A DNA stretch of 64,000 nucleotides from CALKJU01 sp046349355 (GCA_046349355.1 JAXMCM010000028.1:69408-133407); one strand, 5' to 3'. Counted from the first letter of the stretch, positions 19,752 to 29,127 are shown. Program-made: numbers and translations. The notes: a model not told the origin generated them from the letters alone.

Positions 19752-19906
19752 ATGAAATTGGCAAGGAGGTCCAAGCGCGAAGGGTTCGAGGCCGGCGGCG
19801 GCGATGATCGGGACGGTCGATTGACGCGTGTCCCGCGGTACGCCTACAGCGGACGCAGGGCCATCGGTCGACGAGCAGCAGCACAGCAGGGGCTCGCGAG
19901 AACACG

Positions 19907-21574
19907 ATGAAGCAGACCATGCGAACTGCCATTGCCGGCATCCGGTCGGGACGGCTGCGGATCGCGCTCCTGGCCGGCGCCGCCAGCGTGGCCCTGGCGG
20001 CCGGCGCGTCCGCCGGCTCGCTCCAGGACACCGTCCGCGCCGCCGTCGCCAGCAACCCCGACGTCGACGTGGTGCGTGCCGACCGTCTCGCCGTCGATCA
20101 GGAACTGCGCCAGGCGCGGGCCGGCTATCTACCTTCAGTAGATTTAGAGGGCAGTACCGGGCCCGAGTATCGCAACTACTACTACGACCGCAACGGGCGC
20201 GACAGCAGCAAGGACGACGACTCGATCGAGCTGCGCAGCGAGGCGCAGCTCAAGGTGACCCAGCGGCTTTGGGACGGCGACGAGGTCCGCAGCGAGGTCG
20301 AGCGGCAGAAGGCGCGCGTCAACAGCGCCACCTATCGCGTCGACGAGGCCGCCGAGTTCGTCGCCCTGGACGCGGTCGAGGCCCACCTCGACGTGCTGCG
20401 CAACCAGGAGATCGTCCGCCTCAACGACGCCAACCTCACCGCGCATCGGCGCATCCTGGGCCAGGTCCAGGAGCTCGAGCGCGGCGGCGGCGGCGACATC
20501 GCCGACGTCGAGCAGACCCAGGCCCGCATCGCCCAGGCCGATGCCACGCTGGCGGCGGCGCGGGGATCGCTGGCCGATGCCGCGGCCGCCTACGAGCGGG
20601 CGGTCGGCGAGCCGCCAGCGGCGTTGAGCCTCGAGCCGCCGCCTCTCGGCGACGTGCCGGCGACGTCCGACGCCGCGGCCGACGCCGCCTCGGTCGAGAG
20701 CCCGACCGTGCAGATCGCAGCCTCGGACGTCGACGTGGCAGCCGCCGAGCTGCGCGGGACGCGGGCCAACTTCTACCCGCACTTCAATTTCGAGGCTGGC
20801 GGCAGCGTCGGCGACAACGTCGACGGCGAGGAAGGCAGCACCGTCGACGGCCAGGCGCTGCTGGTGATGCGCTACAATCTCTACCGCGGCGGTGCCGACA
20901 TCGCCCGCGAGCGCGAGGCCTTCCACCGCGTCAACGAGAGCCGCGCCGGGCTCGAGCAGGCGCGGCGCAAGGCGGCGCAGGAGGCCCGGGTCTCCTTCAA
21001 TGCGCTGGAGACCGCGCGCGCCCGCACCGTCGCGCTGCGCGCCAAGGCCGAGGCGCAGCGCCGCACCCGCGACGCCTACGCCCAGCAGTTCGAGATCGGC
21101 CAGCGCGACCTGCTCGACGTGCTCGACGCCGAGAACGAGCTCTTCCTCGCCCGCGTCGGCCTGGTCACGGCCGAGTACAACGAGCGCTTCGCGGTGTACC
21201 GGCTGCTGGCGGTGACCGGCGACCTGCTGGGGACCCTGGGCGTGGCAGCACCGCGCGAGGCGACGACGATCACGCGTACGCCGGCCGACGAGCAGACGCC
21301 GGCCGCCATCCTCGACAAGGCGAAGCCGCTGACCGACCCGCGCGCGGAGCCGCGGCCGCTGCGCGGCGAGGCTGCCGGCGAGCCGCCGCCCATGGCGCCG
21401 ACGGAGGAGGCCATGGTCGAGCCGCCTTCCAGCCTCGCCGGCGCCGTCGGCGGCGGCTCCGGCGCGGCACTCGGCTTCGCCGCCGGGCCTGATGCCAGTG
21501 GTGCAGGCGACATCGGCGCCATGACCAGCGAGCAGTTCTTCGCGGCAATCCGGGCGGCCTACGGCGCGAGGTGA
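19907..21574 (+). CDS. TolC-family outer-membrane channel of the type I secretion system
   Basis: 555 residues. Signal peptide ends near ASA (about residue 36). The mature protein begins SLQDTVRAAVASNPDVDV, with AGYLPSVDLEGSTGPEYRNYYY and the helical tunnel repeats (RRILGQVQELERGGGGDIADVEQTQAR; AYAQQFEIGQRDLLDVLDAENELF). These are LapE/AggA-like TolC hallmarks. A C-terminal extension of ~110 residues rich in Pro, Ala and Gly follows the barrel and is longer than usual. It lies divergent from the HlyD/ABC pair, completing the exporter. Codons at 20129-20157 (CTA, TCA, GTA, TTA) are strikingly unlike the rest of the gene. Confidence 0.92.
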   Translation: MKQTMRTAIAGIRSGRLRIALLAGAASVALAAGASAGSLQDTVRAAVASNPDVDVVRADRLAVDQELRQARAGYLPSVDLEGSTGPEYRNYYYDRNGRDSSKDDDSIELRSEAQLKVTQRLWDGDEVRSEVERQKARVNSATYRVDEAAEFVALDAVEAHLDVLRNQEIVRLNDANLTAHRRILGQVQELERGGGGDIADVEQTQARIAQADATLAAARGSLADAAAAYERAVGEPPAALSLEPPPLGDVPATSDAAADAASVESPTVQIAASDVDVAAAELRGTRANFYPHFNFEAGGSVGDNVDGEEGSTVDGQALLVMRYNLYRGGADIAREREAFHRVNESRAGLEQARRKAAQEARVSFNALETARARTVALRAKAEAQRRTRDAYAQQFEIGQRDLLDVLDAENELFLARVGLVTAEYNERFAVYRLLAVTGDLLGTLGVAAPREATTITRTPADEQTPAAILDKAKPLTDPRAEPRPLRGEAAGEPPPMAPTEEAMVEPPSSLAGAVGGGSGAALGFAAGPDASGAGDIGAMTSEQFFAAIRAAYGAR

Positions 21575-21597
21575 CGCGGCAATGACGCCGGCTTCAC

Positions 21598-21627
21598 TTG
21601 ATCGGCCGGCGTACGCGTGAATATGCT
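21598..21627 (+). promoter_or_regulatory. Candidate promoter of ctpA
   Basis: TTGATC at 21598-21603 and TATGCT at 21622-21627 are separated by 18 bp and lie about 175 bp before ctpA. Both hexamers are reasonable sigma-70 matches in an otherwise GC-rich gap of 227 bp. An eight-base inverted repeat, ACGCCGGC/GCCGGCGT (21585-21612), overlaps the -35 and could be the end of the TolC transcript or an operator. Confidence 0.35.
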
Positions 21628-21801
21628 TTCCTGCTGGCGGCCCCGCGCGCTTGATGCCGGCAACCCTGGCGGTGTACTCGCTCGGATTGCTGGAAGCCCC
21701 TCCCCCAAGGCCCGAGACGGCCCGACCGGAAGGCGGGTGCTGCCGCTGGATGAACCCGGCGCCGCCGCGGCAGGCGCGCGCCCAGCCAAGGTCCGCTGTT
21801 G

Positions 21802-23106
21802 ATGCGCAGCTCTCTCCTCAAGACGACGGCAGCCGTGCTGGTCGGCCTGATTGCCGGCGCGACCCTCGTCGGAGGCAACTACAGCGAGGCCCAGTCGGCG
21901 TCGTCCGATACCTTCAAGTCGCTCAAGCTGTTCGGCGACGTGTTCGAGAAGGTGCGCGCCGACTACGTCGAGGAGGTCAGCGACCAGGCGCTGATCGAGG
22001 CGGCGATCAACGGCATGCTGGCCTCGCTCGACCCGCACTCCAGCTACCTCGATACCGAGAAGTATCGGGACATGCAGGTCCAGACCAAGGGCGAGTTCGG
22101 CGGCCTCGGCATCGAGGTCACGATGGAGAACGGCCTCGTCAAGGTGGTCTCGCCGATCGACGACACGCCGGCCTTCCGCGCCGGCATCGAGGCGGGCGAC
22201 TTCATCACCCACATCGACGCCGAGCCGGTCATGGGACTGACGCTCAGCGAGGCGGTCGAGAAGATGCGCGGCCCCGTCGATTCCAAGATCGCGCTGCGGC
22301 TGATGCGCAAGGGCAAGGAGGAGCCGATCGAGGTCACCCTGGCCCGCGCGGTAATCAAGATTTCACCGGTCCGGGCGCACAACGAGGGCGACGTCGGCTA
22401 CGTCCGGCTCACCACCTTCAACGAGCAGACCAGCTCAGCCATGCGCGAGCAGATCGACGAGCTCAAGGAGAAGGCCGGCGGCAAGCTGCGCGGCCTCGTG
22501 CTCGACCTGCGCAACAACCCGGGCGGCCTGCTCGACCAGGCGATCGCCGTCTCCGACGCGTTCCTCGACCAGGGCGAGATCGTCTCGACCCGCGGCCGGC
22601 GGCCGGACAGCATCCAGCGCTTCAACGCCCGGCCCGGTGACCTCGTCGAGGACCTGCCGATGGTCGTGCTGATCAACGGCGGCTCGGCCTCGGCGTCGGA
22701 AATTGTCGCCGGCGCCCTGCAGGATCACGGCCGGGCGATCGTCATGGGCACGCCCTCGTTCGGCAAGGGCTCGGTCCAGACGATCATGCCGATCTCCGGC
22801 CAGGGCGCCATCCGGCTCACCACCGCGCGCTACTACACGCCTTCCGGCACCTCGATCCAGGCCAAGGGGATCACGCCCGACATCGAGGTCCACCAGGCCA
22901 ATGTCGAGCTCCTCGACGACACCAGCGGCCGGCGCGAGGCCGACCTGCGCGGCAGCCTCGAGAACGAGTCCGACCCGGCGACGGCGCCGCAGGCGGCTGC
23001 GGACGGCGAGAAGACCACGGACGCCACCGACTACCAGCTGGCGCGGGCGGTCGACCTGTTGCGCGGCATCGCCCTCTACGAGGGCCGCACTACCGCGACG
23101 CGCTGA
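21802..23106 (+). CDS. ctpA: S41 C-terminal processing peptidase
   Basis: 434 residues from the ATG (a TTG lies one codon upstream). A hydrophobic signal segment at 1-25 places it in the periplasm. The core has DPHSSYLDTEKYRDM, a PDZ domain (~95-170, GEFGGLGIEV) and the peptidase domain with LDLRNNPGGLLDQA. The catalytic Ser lies in NGGSASASEI (~292-301) and Lys322 in SFGKGSVQ. It trims C-termini of periplasmic proteins, including cell-wall enzymes. It is followed by the deacetylase and rppH genes, a typical alphaproteobacterial order. Confidence 0.94.
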   Translation: MRSSLLKTTAAVLVGLIAGATLVGGNYSEAQSASSDTFKSLKLFGDVFEKVRADYVEEVSDQALIEAAINGMLASLDPHSSYLDTEKYRDMQVQTKGEFGGLGIEVTMENGLVKVVSPIDDTPAFRAGIEAGDFITHIDAEPVMGLTLSEAVEKMRGPVDSKIALRLMRKGKEEPIEVTLARAVIKISPVRAHNEGDVGYVRLTTFNEQTSSAMREQIDELKEKAGGKLRGLVLDLRNNPGGLLDQAIAVSDAFLDQGEIVSTRGRRPDSIQRFNARPGDLVEDLPMVVLINGGSASASEIVAGALQDHGRAIVMGTPSFGKGSVQTIMPISGQGAIRLTTARYYTPSGTSIQAKGITPDIEVHQANVELLDDTSGRREADLRGSLENESDPATAPQAAADGEKTTDATDYQLARAVDLLRGIALYEGRTTATR

Positions 23107-23127
23107 GCTGGGACCGGCGCGGATGGC

Positions 23128-24021
23128 ATGAGCGGCAGTTTCCGGAGCTGGGTTCCGCCGCTCGCTGCCTGCCTCGTCCTCCTCGTCGGCGTGGCCGCGG
23201 CCGTCGGCTGGCGTCTCGCCGGTAGCCCCGTCGTCGCCACGGCCTACGCCGACCTGCCGTCCGCCGAGCTCGCCCTGCCGCCGGCACCGGCCGCCGTCGA
23301 GCCGGCCACGCCGCCCGAGCCGCCGGCGGTACCGGACCCGTCGCGCCCCGCCGTGGCGCTGGTGGTGACCGGGCTCGGGCTGGCCGCGCGCCCGACCGCC
23401 GCGGCGATCGCCCTACCCGAAGCCGTGGCGCTGGCCTTCTCGCCCTATGCCCGCGATCTCCGGCAGGGCCTGGCCGAAGCCGCGGCGGCCGGCCATGAGG
23501 TCCTGCTCGAGCTGCCGGTCGAGCCGGCGGACACGGCGACCGCGGATGCGGGACCTCTGGCGCTGCACAGCGAGCTCGACGGCCAGGCCCTGGCCGCCCG
23601 CGTCCAGGACGTCGTCGGCGGTAACGCGGCGGTCGCCGGTGCGGTCGCCGAGGCCGGCGGGTTCGCCGCACGTCCCGACCGCTTCGCCGGTGCCGCGGCC
23701 GCCCTTGCCGCCCGGGGCCTCGTGCTGCTCCAGCTTGGTGGCGAGGAGCTCGGCGCGACGGCCCGCGACGTCGCCTTGCCCTTCGCCGCGGTCGAAGGTC
23801 CGCTCGATGCCGAGCTCGATCCGGTCGCCATCGACCGTTCGCTCGCCGCGCTGGAGGCCGAGGCCCGGTCGCGTGGCTTCGCCGTCGGCTTTGTCCGCCC
23901 CTATCCGTTGAGCCTTGAGCGCGTCGCGCGGTGGGCGGCAGGCCTGCCCGCCGCCGGCTTGAACCTCGTCGCCCCCGGACGCAGACTGCGCGCGCATGGG
24001 GCGGAGGCCAGCGCAGGATGA
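23128..24021 (+). CDS. Divergent polysaccharide deacetylase family protein (DUF610)
   Basis: 297 residues. One N-terminal membrane segment (about 9-30), an Ala/Pro-rich linker (~45-75), then a deacetylase-like barrel starting VALVVTGLGLAARPTAAAIALP. Members normally read ALAFSPYA and EVLLELPVEP as here; the usual metal-binding triad of classical polysaccharide deacetylases is not evident. Role unknown but presumably in the envelope, given the invariant position between ctpA and rppH. Its stop overlaps the rppH start (ATGA). Confidence 0.85.
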   Translation: MSGSFRSWVPPLAACLVLLVGVAAAVGWRLAGSPVVATAYADLPSAELALPPAPAAVEPATPPEPPAVPDPSRPAVALVVTGLGLAARPTAAAIALPEAVALAFSPYARDLRQGLAEAAAAGHEVLLELPVEPADTATADAGPLALHSELDGQALAARVQDVVGGNAAVAGAVAEAGGFAARPDRFAGAAAALAARGLVLLQLGGEELGATARDVALPFAAVEGPLDAELDPVAIDRSLAALEAEARSRGFAVGFVRPYPLSLERVARWAAGLPAAGLNLVAPGRRLRAHGAEASAG

Positions 24022-24509
24022 CGGGCAAGGCGCGCGAGACCCTCGAGCCGCGCAGCGGCTACCGTCCCTGCGTCGGCATCTTCCTGCTCAATCGTCACCG
24101 CCACGTGTTCGTCGGCCAGCGCTACGACGCGCATGTCGATGCCTGGCAGATGCCCCAGGGCGGGATCGATCCCGGCGAGGACCCGGTGGCGGCGGGCCTG
24201 CGCGAGATGGGCGAGGAGATCGGCACCAGCGCCGCTGACCTCCTGGCCCGGAGCCAGACCTGGCGTTCCTACGACCTGCCGCGCGACCTTGCCGCCCGGA
24301 TGTGGGGCGGTCGCTACAAGGGCCAGACCCAGCTGTGGCTGGCGTTCGCCTTCCGGGGCGACGACCGGGACATCCGCATCGACGGCGAGAATCCCGAGTT
24401 CAAGGCCTGGCGCTGGGCCGATCCGGCGACGCTGGGGGCGCTGATCGTCCCGTTCAAGCGGGACGTCTACCTCAGCGTCGTCGATGAATTCCGTCACCTA
24501 TGGGCTTGA
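24018..24509 (+). CDS. rppH: RNA pyrophosphohydrolase RppH
   Basis: 163 residues; the start at 24018 overlaps the preceding stop by four bases (ATGA). SGYRPCVGIFLLNRHRHVFVG is followed by the complete Nudix box GGIDPGEDPVAAGLREMGEEIGT (48-70), then YKGQTQLWLAFAF. It removes pyrophosphate from the 5' end of mRNA or hydrolyses diadenosine polyphosphates, starting RNA decay. The last 38 bp overlap the end of the convergent GST gene. Confidence 0.94.
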   Translation: MTGKARETLEPRSGYRPCVGIFLLNRHRHVFVGQRYDAHVDAWQMPQGGIDPGEDPVAAGLREMGEEIGTSAADLLARSQTWRSYDLPRDLAARMWGGRYKGQTQLWLAFAFRGDDRDIRIDGENPEFKAWRWADPATLGALIVPFKRDVYLSVVDEFRHLWA

Positions 24510-25500
24510 TCTCCGGACCCTGAGCGGGCCGGCGCCCCGGCGATCCCTGGAAGCGGAAGGACGGCGCCACCGGCGCGCTCGGCGGCACCGCGATCGGCGG
24601 CGGCGGGACGAAGCGGTCGAGCGGAACCGGCGCCACCGGCTCCGGGCGAGGCTGCGGCGGCGGTGGTTCCGCAGCGGCAGCCAGCGGCTCGGGCTCGGGC
24701 CGGACGGTCGGCAGGACCGGCGGCGGCTCGGCTGCACGAGGCGGCTCGACCGGACGCATCGTCGGCATGGGCGGCGGGGTCTGGACGGCCGGCATGGTCC
24801 GCGGCGGCGGCGCGCTCGCCAGCTCGGCCTCGACGCGCGGGCGCGGCTGCTGCAGCGGCCGGGCCTGCTCGCGCTCGGTGACCTCGGCCGCCGACGCCTC
24901 GGCCCACTCCTGCCAGGCCGGCAGCGACTGCATTGCCGTCACGTAGGCGGCGGCCTCGGGTCGCAGGCTGACCGCATAGGTCACGAAGCGCGAGACCACC
25001 GGCGCATACATGGCGTCGGCGACACTGAAGCGCCCGAACAGGAACGGGCCGTCCGCGCCGTAGCGTTCGCGGCAGTCGGTCCAGACCGCCTCGATTCGCC
25101 CGATGTCGCGGGCGACGCCGCTCAGCAGCTTGCCCGGCGGGCCGAAGCGGGCGGTGAAGTCCATCGGCATGAAGGTGCGCAGGTCGGCGAAGCCGCTGTG
25201 CATCTCGGCACTGACCGCGCGGGCATGGGCGCGGACGACGCGGTCCTCTGGCCACAGCTCGGGCTGCAGTTCCGCCACCAGCTCGCAGATCGCCAGCGAG
25301 TCCCAGATCGGCCGGTCGTCGACCAGCAGCACCGGCACCTTGCCCGTGGGCGAGACGCGGGCGATCCGCTCGACGGTGTCCGGGCGACGCAGCGTGATGA
25401 CCGTCTCGCCGAAGGCGAGGCCGCTCTGACGAAGGGCGAGCCAGGGCCGGAACGACCACGACGAGATGTTCCGGCTGCCCATGACGAGGGTCAGGCGCAT
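24472..25500 (-). CDS. Glutathione S-transferase with long proline-rich C-terminal tail
   Basis: 342 residues; start MRLTLVMGSRNISSWSFRPW at 25500. Residues 1-80 are the thioredoxin-like domain (SPTGKVPVLLVDDRPIWDSLA), and 85-205 the helical domain (GPFLFGRFSVADAMYAPVV). Residues ~211-342 form an extra tail of about 130 residues, dominated by Pro, Ala and Glu, ending PIGDGIHRRR. Ordinary relatives stop near 210-220. The tail is probably unstructured and may bind partners; the basic end looks deliberate. The 3' end overlaps rppH by 38 bp. Confidence 0.88.
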   Translation of the reverse strand: MRLTLVMGSRNISSWSFRPWLALRQSGLAFGETVITLRRPDTVERIARVSPTGKVPVLLVDDRPIWDSLAICELVAELQPELWPEDRVVRAHARAVSAEMHSGFADLRTFMPMDFTARFGPPGKLLSGVARDIGRIEAVWTDCRERYGADGPFLFGRFSVADAMYAPVVSRFVTYAVSLRPEAAAYVTAMQSLPAWQEWAEASAAEVTEREQARPLQQPRPRVEAELASAPPPRTMPAVQTPPPMPTMRPVEPPRAAEPPPVLPTVRPEPEPLAAAAEPPPPQPRPEPVAPVPLDRFVPPPPIAVPPSAPVAPSFRFQGSPGRRPAQGPEIKPIGDGIHRRR

Positions 25501-25632
25501 GGCGGAACTTGGAAGAGCAGACGGCATGTTTGTCAACCGCGGCGGCAACGCCGCCCTGGGGCCCGTTCCGGCTTTATCGCCGCATGCACTCGCGTACCAC
25601 AGCCGGGTGTCCGGCGCCCACAGCGAGCCTCG

Positions 25633-26673
25633 TCAGCTCACCGCGATTCGCCGCGCCAGCCGGCTCTGCAGGATGACCACGATCAGCAGGAACACGCCGC
25701 GGATGACCGACTGCCAGTAGGCCGACAGGCTGACCACGCCGAGGCCGTTCTCGAAGTTCAGGATGTTGAAGATCAGGCCGAGCAGCAGCACGCCCGACAG
25801 GGTGGCCCCGACCGAGCCCAGGCCGCCGGTCAGCAGGGTGCCGCCGACCACCACCGAGGCGATCGCGAACAGCTCCCAGCCGATGCCCTCGATCGGCTGG
25901 CCGGCACCGTAGGAGGCAGCGAGGATGACGCCGGCGAGGCCCGACAGCGTCCCCGACAGCACGTAGACGAGGAAGATCGTGCGGTCGACCGGCAGGCCCA
26001 TCAGCCTGGCCGCGTCCTCGCCGCCGCCGACCGCCAGCACGTGCCGGCCGAAGGGCGTGTAGTTCAGGACCAGCGAGCCCAGCAGGTAGGCGACCAGCGC
26101 CATCACGGCCGGGATCGGCAGGCCCATGGACACGTAGGGCGAAGCCGGGTCACCGGTGCCGAGGATGCCGAGCAGCAGGTTGCCGATGGCGCTCATCGGC
26201 TCGATGAACCAGGAGCCTTGCCCGACGGTGATGAAGTTGGTCTCGTAGTCGATCGACACCGACTGGTTGTTGGCGAGCAGCAGGCCGGTGCCGGACGCCG
26301 CCAGCATCGAGGCCAGCGTGGCGATGAACGGCAGGATGCGCAGACGGGTGATCAGCACCGCGTTGATCAGGCCGATGACGCAGCCGGCCCCGGCGCCGGC
26401 GAGAAGCCCGGCGAAGGCGCCGTAGCTGCTGGCGTAGGCCGCCACGACCGAGCTCATCGCCGCGGTCGAGCCGACCGAGAGGTCGATGCCGCCGGTCATG
26501 ATGACGAAGCACATGCCCAGCGCCACCAGCGCGAACATGCTGTTGTAGGCCAGCACCGACATGATGTTGTACTCGGACAGGAACCCGTCGTAGCGGGTGC
26601 CGCCGAAGACGATCAGCAGGACCAGTGCCACGAGCACGCCCTGGTCCTTGAGGAAGCGGAGGATGGCGGTCAT
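25633..26673 (-). CDS. yjfF: Sugar ABC transporter permease (YjfF-like)
   Basis: 346 residues with about ten hydrophobic segments. MCFVIMTGGIDLSVGSTAAMSSVVAAY is the family signature of ribose/galactofuranose permeases, and VVGGTLLTGGLGSVGATLSGVLL closes the domain. It is the second of two paralogous permeases, which matches the E. coli YtfQ-YtfR-YtfT-YjfF galactofuranose system. The start overlaps the ytfT stop by four bases (ATGA). Last gene of a four-gene operon. Confidence 0.88.
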   Translation of the reverse strand: MTAILRFLKDQGVLVALVLLIVFGGTRYDGFLSEYNIMSVLAYNSMFALVALGMCFVIMTGGIDLSVGSTAAMSSVVAAYASSYGAFAGLLAGAGAGCVIGLINAVLITRLRILPFIATLASMLAASGTGLLLANNQSVSIDYETNFITVGQGSWFIEPMSAIGNLLLGILGTGDPASPYVSMGLPIPAVMALVAYLLGSLVLNYTPFGRHVLAVGGGEDAARLMGLPVDRTIFLVYVLSGTLSGLAGVILAASYGAGQPIEGIGWELFAIASVVVGGTLLTGGLGSVGATLSGVLLLGLIFNILNFENGLGVVSLSAYWQSVIRGVFLLIVVILQSRLARRIAVS

Positions 26674-27623
26674 GCGCGGGCCTGCCGCTGCAGCCAGACC
26701 GCGAGCACGATCAGGCCGGCCTTGACGATGAGCGCCGCCGGGTCGGGCACGCCGTTGGCCAGCAGCGTGTAGCGGACCAGCTGGATGATCAGTGCCCCCA
26801 GCAGGGTGCCGATGATGGTCGCCCGGCCGCCGGTCAGCAGCGTGCCGCCGACGACGACGGCGGCGATCGCGTCGAGCTCCATGCCGAGCCCGACGAGGTT
26901 GGCGTCCGACGCCGAGTTGATGGCGACGACGATGAGCCCGGCGATGCCGGCGCACATGCCGGCGATGGCGTAGACCAGCCGGACGACGCGGTTGACCGGC
27001 ACGCCCGACAGCCGGGCGGCGCGCGGGTTGCCGCCGATCGCCAGGATCTGCCGGCCGAAGACCGTCCGGTTCAGCATCCAGGCGACGACGATCACCAGCA
27101 CCGCCATCAGGTAGACCTGGAACGGGATGCCGAAGATCTTGCCGAGCGCGATGTACTGGAACGCCGGCTCGACGAACACCTGCAGGTTGCCGTTGGTCGA
27201 GACCTGGGCGATGCCGCGGCCGGCGATGAACAGGACCAGCGTGGCGATGATCGGCTGAATGCCGAACCGGGTGATCAGCCAGCCGTTGAACAGCCCGAAC
27301 AGCCCGGCGACGATGACCGGCAGGACGAAGGCAAGGCCGATGCCGAGCCCGTGCGGCAGCGGCACGATGGTGCCGAGGAACAGCATCGGCGCCAGCGCCC
27401 CGGCGATGGCCATCAGCGAGCCGACCGAGAGATCGATGCCGCCGGTGGCGATCACCAGGGTCATGCCGACCCCGACGATGACGATGGTGCAGACCTGCGT
27501 CAGGTTGACGTTGACGGTCTGCAGGCTGGCGAAGTTCGGCGTGAAGATGAGGTTGAAGAGGATCAGCAGGACGAGGGCGGTGAGCGTCCCGTAGCGGGAC
27601 AGGAAGCGGGCCGCGTCAGCCAT
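26670..27623 (-). CDS. ytfT: Sugar ABC transporter permease (YtfT-like)
   Basis: 317 residues, about ten membrane segments; VIATGGIDLSVGSLMAIAGALAP and VVGGTLLTGGRATIIGTLLGAL mark the RbsC-like family. It overlaps the ATPase gene by eight bases upstream and the second permease by four downstream. It forms the inner-membrane channel, probably as a heterodimer with the YjfF-like protein. Substrate is inferred from the binding protein, not from this sequence. Confidence 0.88.
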   Translation of the reverse strand: MADAARFLSRYGTLTALVLLILFNLIFTPNFASLQTVNVNLTQVCTIVIVGVGMTLVIATGGIDLSVGSLMAIAGALAPMLFLGTIVPLPHGLGIGLAFVLPVIVAGLFGLFNGWLITRFGIQPIIATLVLFIAGRGIAQVSTNGNLQVFVEPAFQYIALGKIFGIPFQVYLMAVLVIVVAWMLNRTVFGRQILAIGGNPRAARLSGVPVNRVVRLVYAIAGMCAGIAGLIVVAINSASDANLVGLGMELDAIAAVVVGGTLLTGGRATIIGTLLGALIIQLVRYTLLANGVPDPAALIVKAGLIVLAVWLQRQARA

Positions 27624-29127
27624 GGGCCATGGCGCTCATCACCGCATGCTCGTCGATCTGGCCACGCGGCAGCTCGGCCACGGTACGACCCTCGCGCAGC
27701 ACGAAGACCCGGTCCGAGCCCTCGATCACCTCCTCGAGCTCGGAGCTGATCATCAGCACGCCCAGCCCCTGCTCCGCCAGCTCGCGGATCAGCTTCTGGA
27801 TCTCGGCCTTGGCACCGACGTCGATGCCACGGGTCGGCTCGTCGAGGATCAGCAACTTCGGGTTCATGCACAGCTGGCGCGCCAGCAGCACCTTCTGCTG
27901 GTTGCCGCCCGACAGCTCGCGGATGCGCTGCTCCGGGCTGGCGCACTTGACGCCCAGCCGCTTGATGAAACGGTCGACGATCTCGCGCTGCCGGCCCTCG
28001 TCGACGATGCCGGCCTTGGCCAGCTGCGGCAGCAGGGCCAGGGTCAGGTTCTCGCGGACCGACATCTCGGGGACGATGCCCTCGATCTTGCGGTCCTCCG
28101 AGCAGAAGCCGAGCCCGGCCTCGATGGCATCGGCCGGTTCGGCGAAGTCGGTGGCGCGGCCGCCCATGCGGACCTCGCCGCCGTCGCGCCGGTCGGCAGC
28201 GAAGACGGCCCGCGCGGTCTCGGTCCGGCCCGAGCCGAGCAGCCCGGCGAGGCCGACGATCTCGCCCTTGCGGACCTCGAGCCGGGCATCGCTGACCCGC
28301 CGCCCCACCTTGAGATGGTCGACATCGAGCAGGGCCTCGCCGATCTGGTGCTCGGCATGGCTGAAGGCGGTGGCACCCTGGCGCGACACCGTCTGCAGGT
28401 CGCGGCCGAGCATCGCGGCGACCAGCTCCAGCTTGGAGATGTCGGCCATCCGCGAGACCAGCACGGTGCGGCCGTCACGCATGATCGTGACGCGGTCGCA
28501 GACCGCGTAGAGCTCGTCGAGCTTGTGGCTGACGAAGATGACCGCGACGCCCTGCGCCTTCAGGCGGCGGATGGTCTCGAACAGGACCGCCACCTCGTGC
28601 TCATCGAGCGAGCTGGTCGGCTCGTCCATGATGACCAGCCTCGCATCGAACGACACGGCGCGGGCGATCGCCACCATCTGCTGGATGGCGGTGTTGTAGG
28701 AGCTGAGCGGCCGGGTGACGTCGACGTCGATGTCGAAGCGCTTCAGCAGCGCCTCGGCGTCGCGGTTCAGCCGCTTCCAGTCGAGCAGGCCGAAGCGTCG
28801 CGGCTCGCGCCCGAGGCCGACGTTCTCGGCGACGCTGCGGTACGGGATGAGGTTGATTTCCTGGTAGATCGGCGAGATGCCGCCGCGCTGGGCCGCCTGC
28901 GGCGAATCGAAGTCGATGGCGCGGCCGTCGAAGGTGATCGTCCCGCCATCGCGCCGATAGGCGCCGGTCAGGATCTTGATCATCGTCGACTTGCCGGCGC
29001 CGTTCTGGCCGATCAGCGCATGCACCTCGCCGGCCGACACCTCGAGCGAAGCCTGGACCAGCGCCGGCACGCCGCCGAACGCCTTGTCCATGCCCTGCAT
29101 GCGCAGCAGCGGGGCCGGGTCGGTCAT
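27616..29127 (-). CDS. ytfR: Sugar ABC transporter ATP-binding protein (YtfR-like, two ATPase domains)
   Basis: 503 residues with duplicated ATPase domains. The first has Walker A GQNGAGKST, SSYNTAIQQMVAIARAV in the signature position (degenerate LSGGQ) and Walker B LVIMDEPTSSLD. The second has a non-canonical P-loop GLLGSGRTE, a good signature LSGGNQQKVLLARQL and Walker B LLILDEPTRGID. This asymmetry is normal for the RbsA/MglA/YtfR group. It energises the two permeases encoded downstream. The start at 29127 (MTDPAPLLRM) precedes the conserved core. Confidence 0.9.
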   Translation of the reverse strand: MTDPAPLLRMQGMDKAFGGVPALVQASLEVSAGEVHALIGQNGAGKSTMIKILTGAYRRDGGTITFDGRAIDFDSPQAAQRGGISPIYQEINLIPYRSVAENVGLGREPRRFGLLDWKRLNRDAEALLKRFDIDVDVTRPLSSYNTAIQQMVAIARAVSFDARLVIMDEPTSSLDEHEVAVLFETIRRLKAQGVAVIFVSHKLDELYAVCDRVTIMRDGRTVLVSRMADISKLELVAAMLGRDLQTVSRQGATAFSHAEHQIGEALLDVDHLKVGRRVSDARLEVRKGEIVGLAGLLGSGRTETARAVFAADRRDGGEVRMGGRATDFAEPADAIEAGLGFCSEDRKIEGIVPEMSVRENLTLALLPQLAKAGIVDEGRQREIVDRFIKRLGVKCASPEQRIRELSGGNQQKVLLARQLCMNPKLLILDEPTRGIDVGAKAEIQKLIRELAEQGLGVLMISSELEEVIEGSDRVFVLREGRTVAELPRGQIDEHAVMSAMAHG

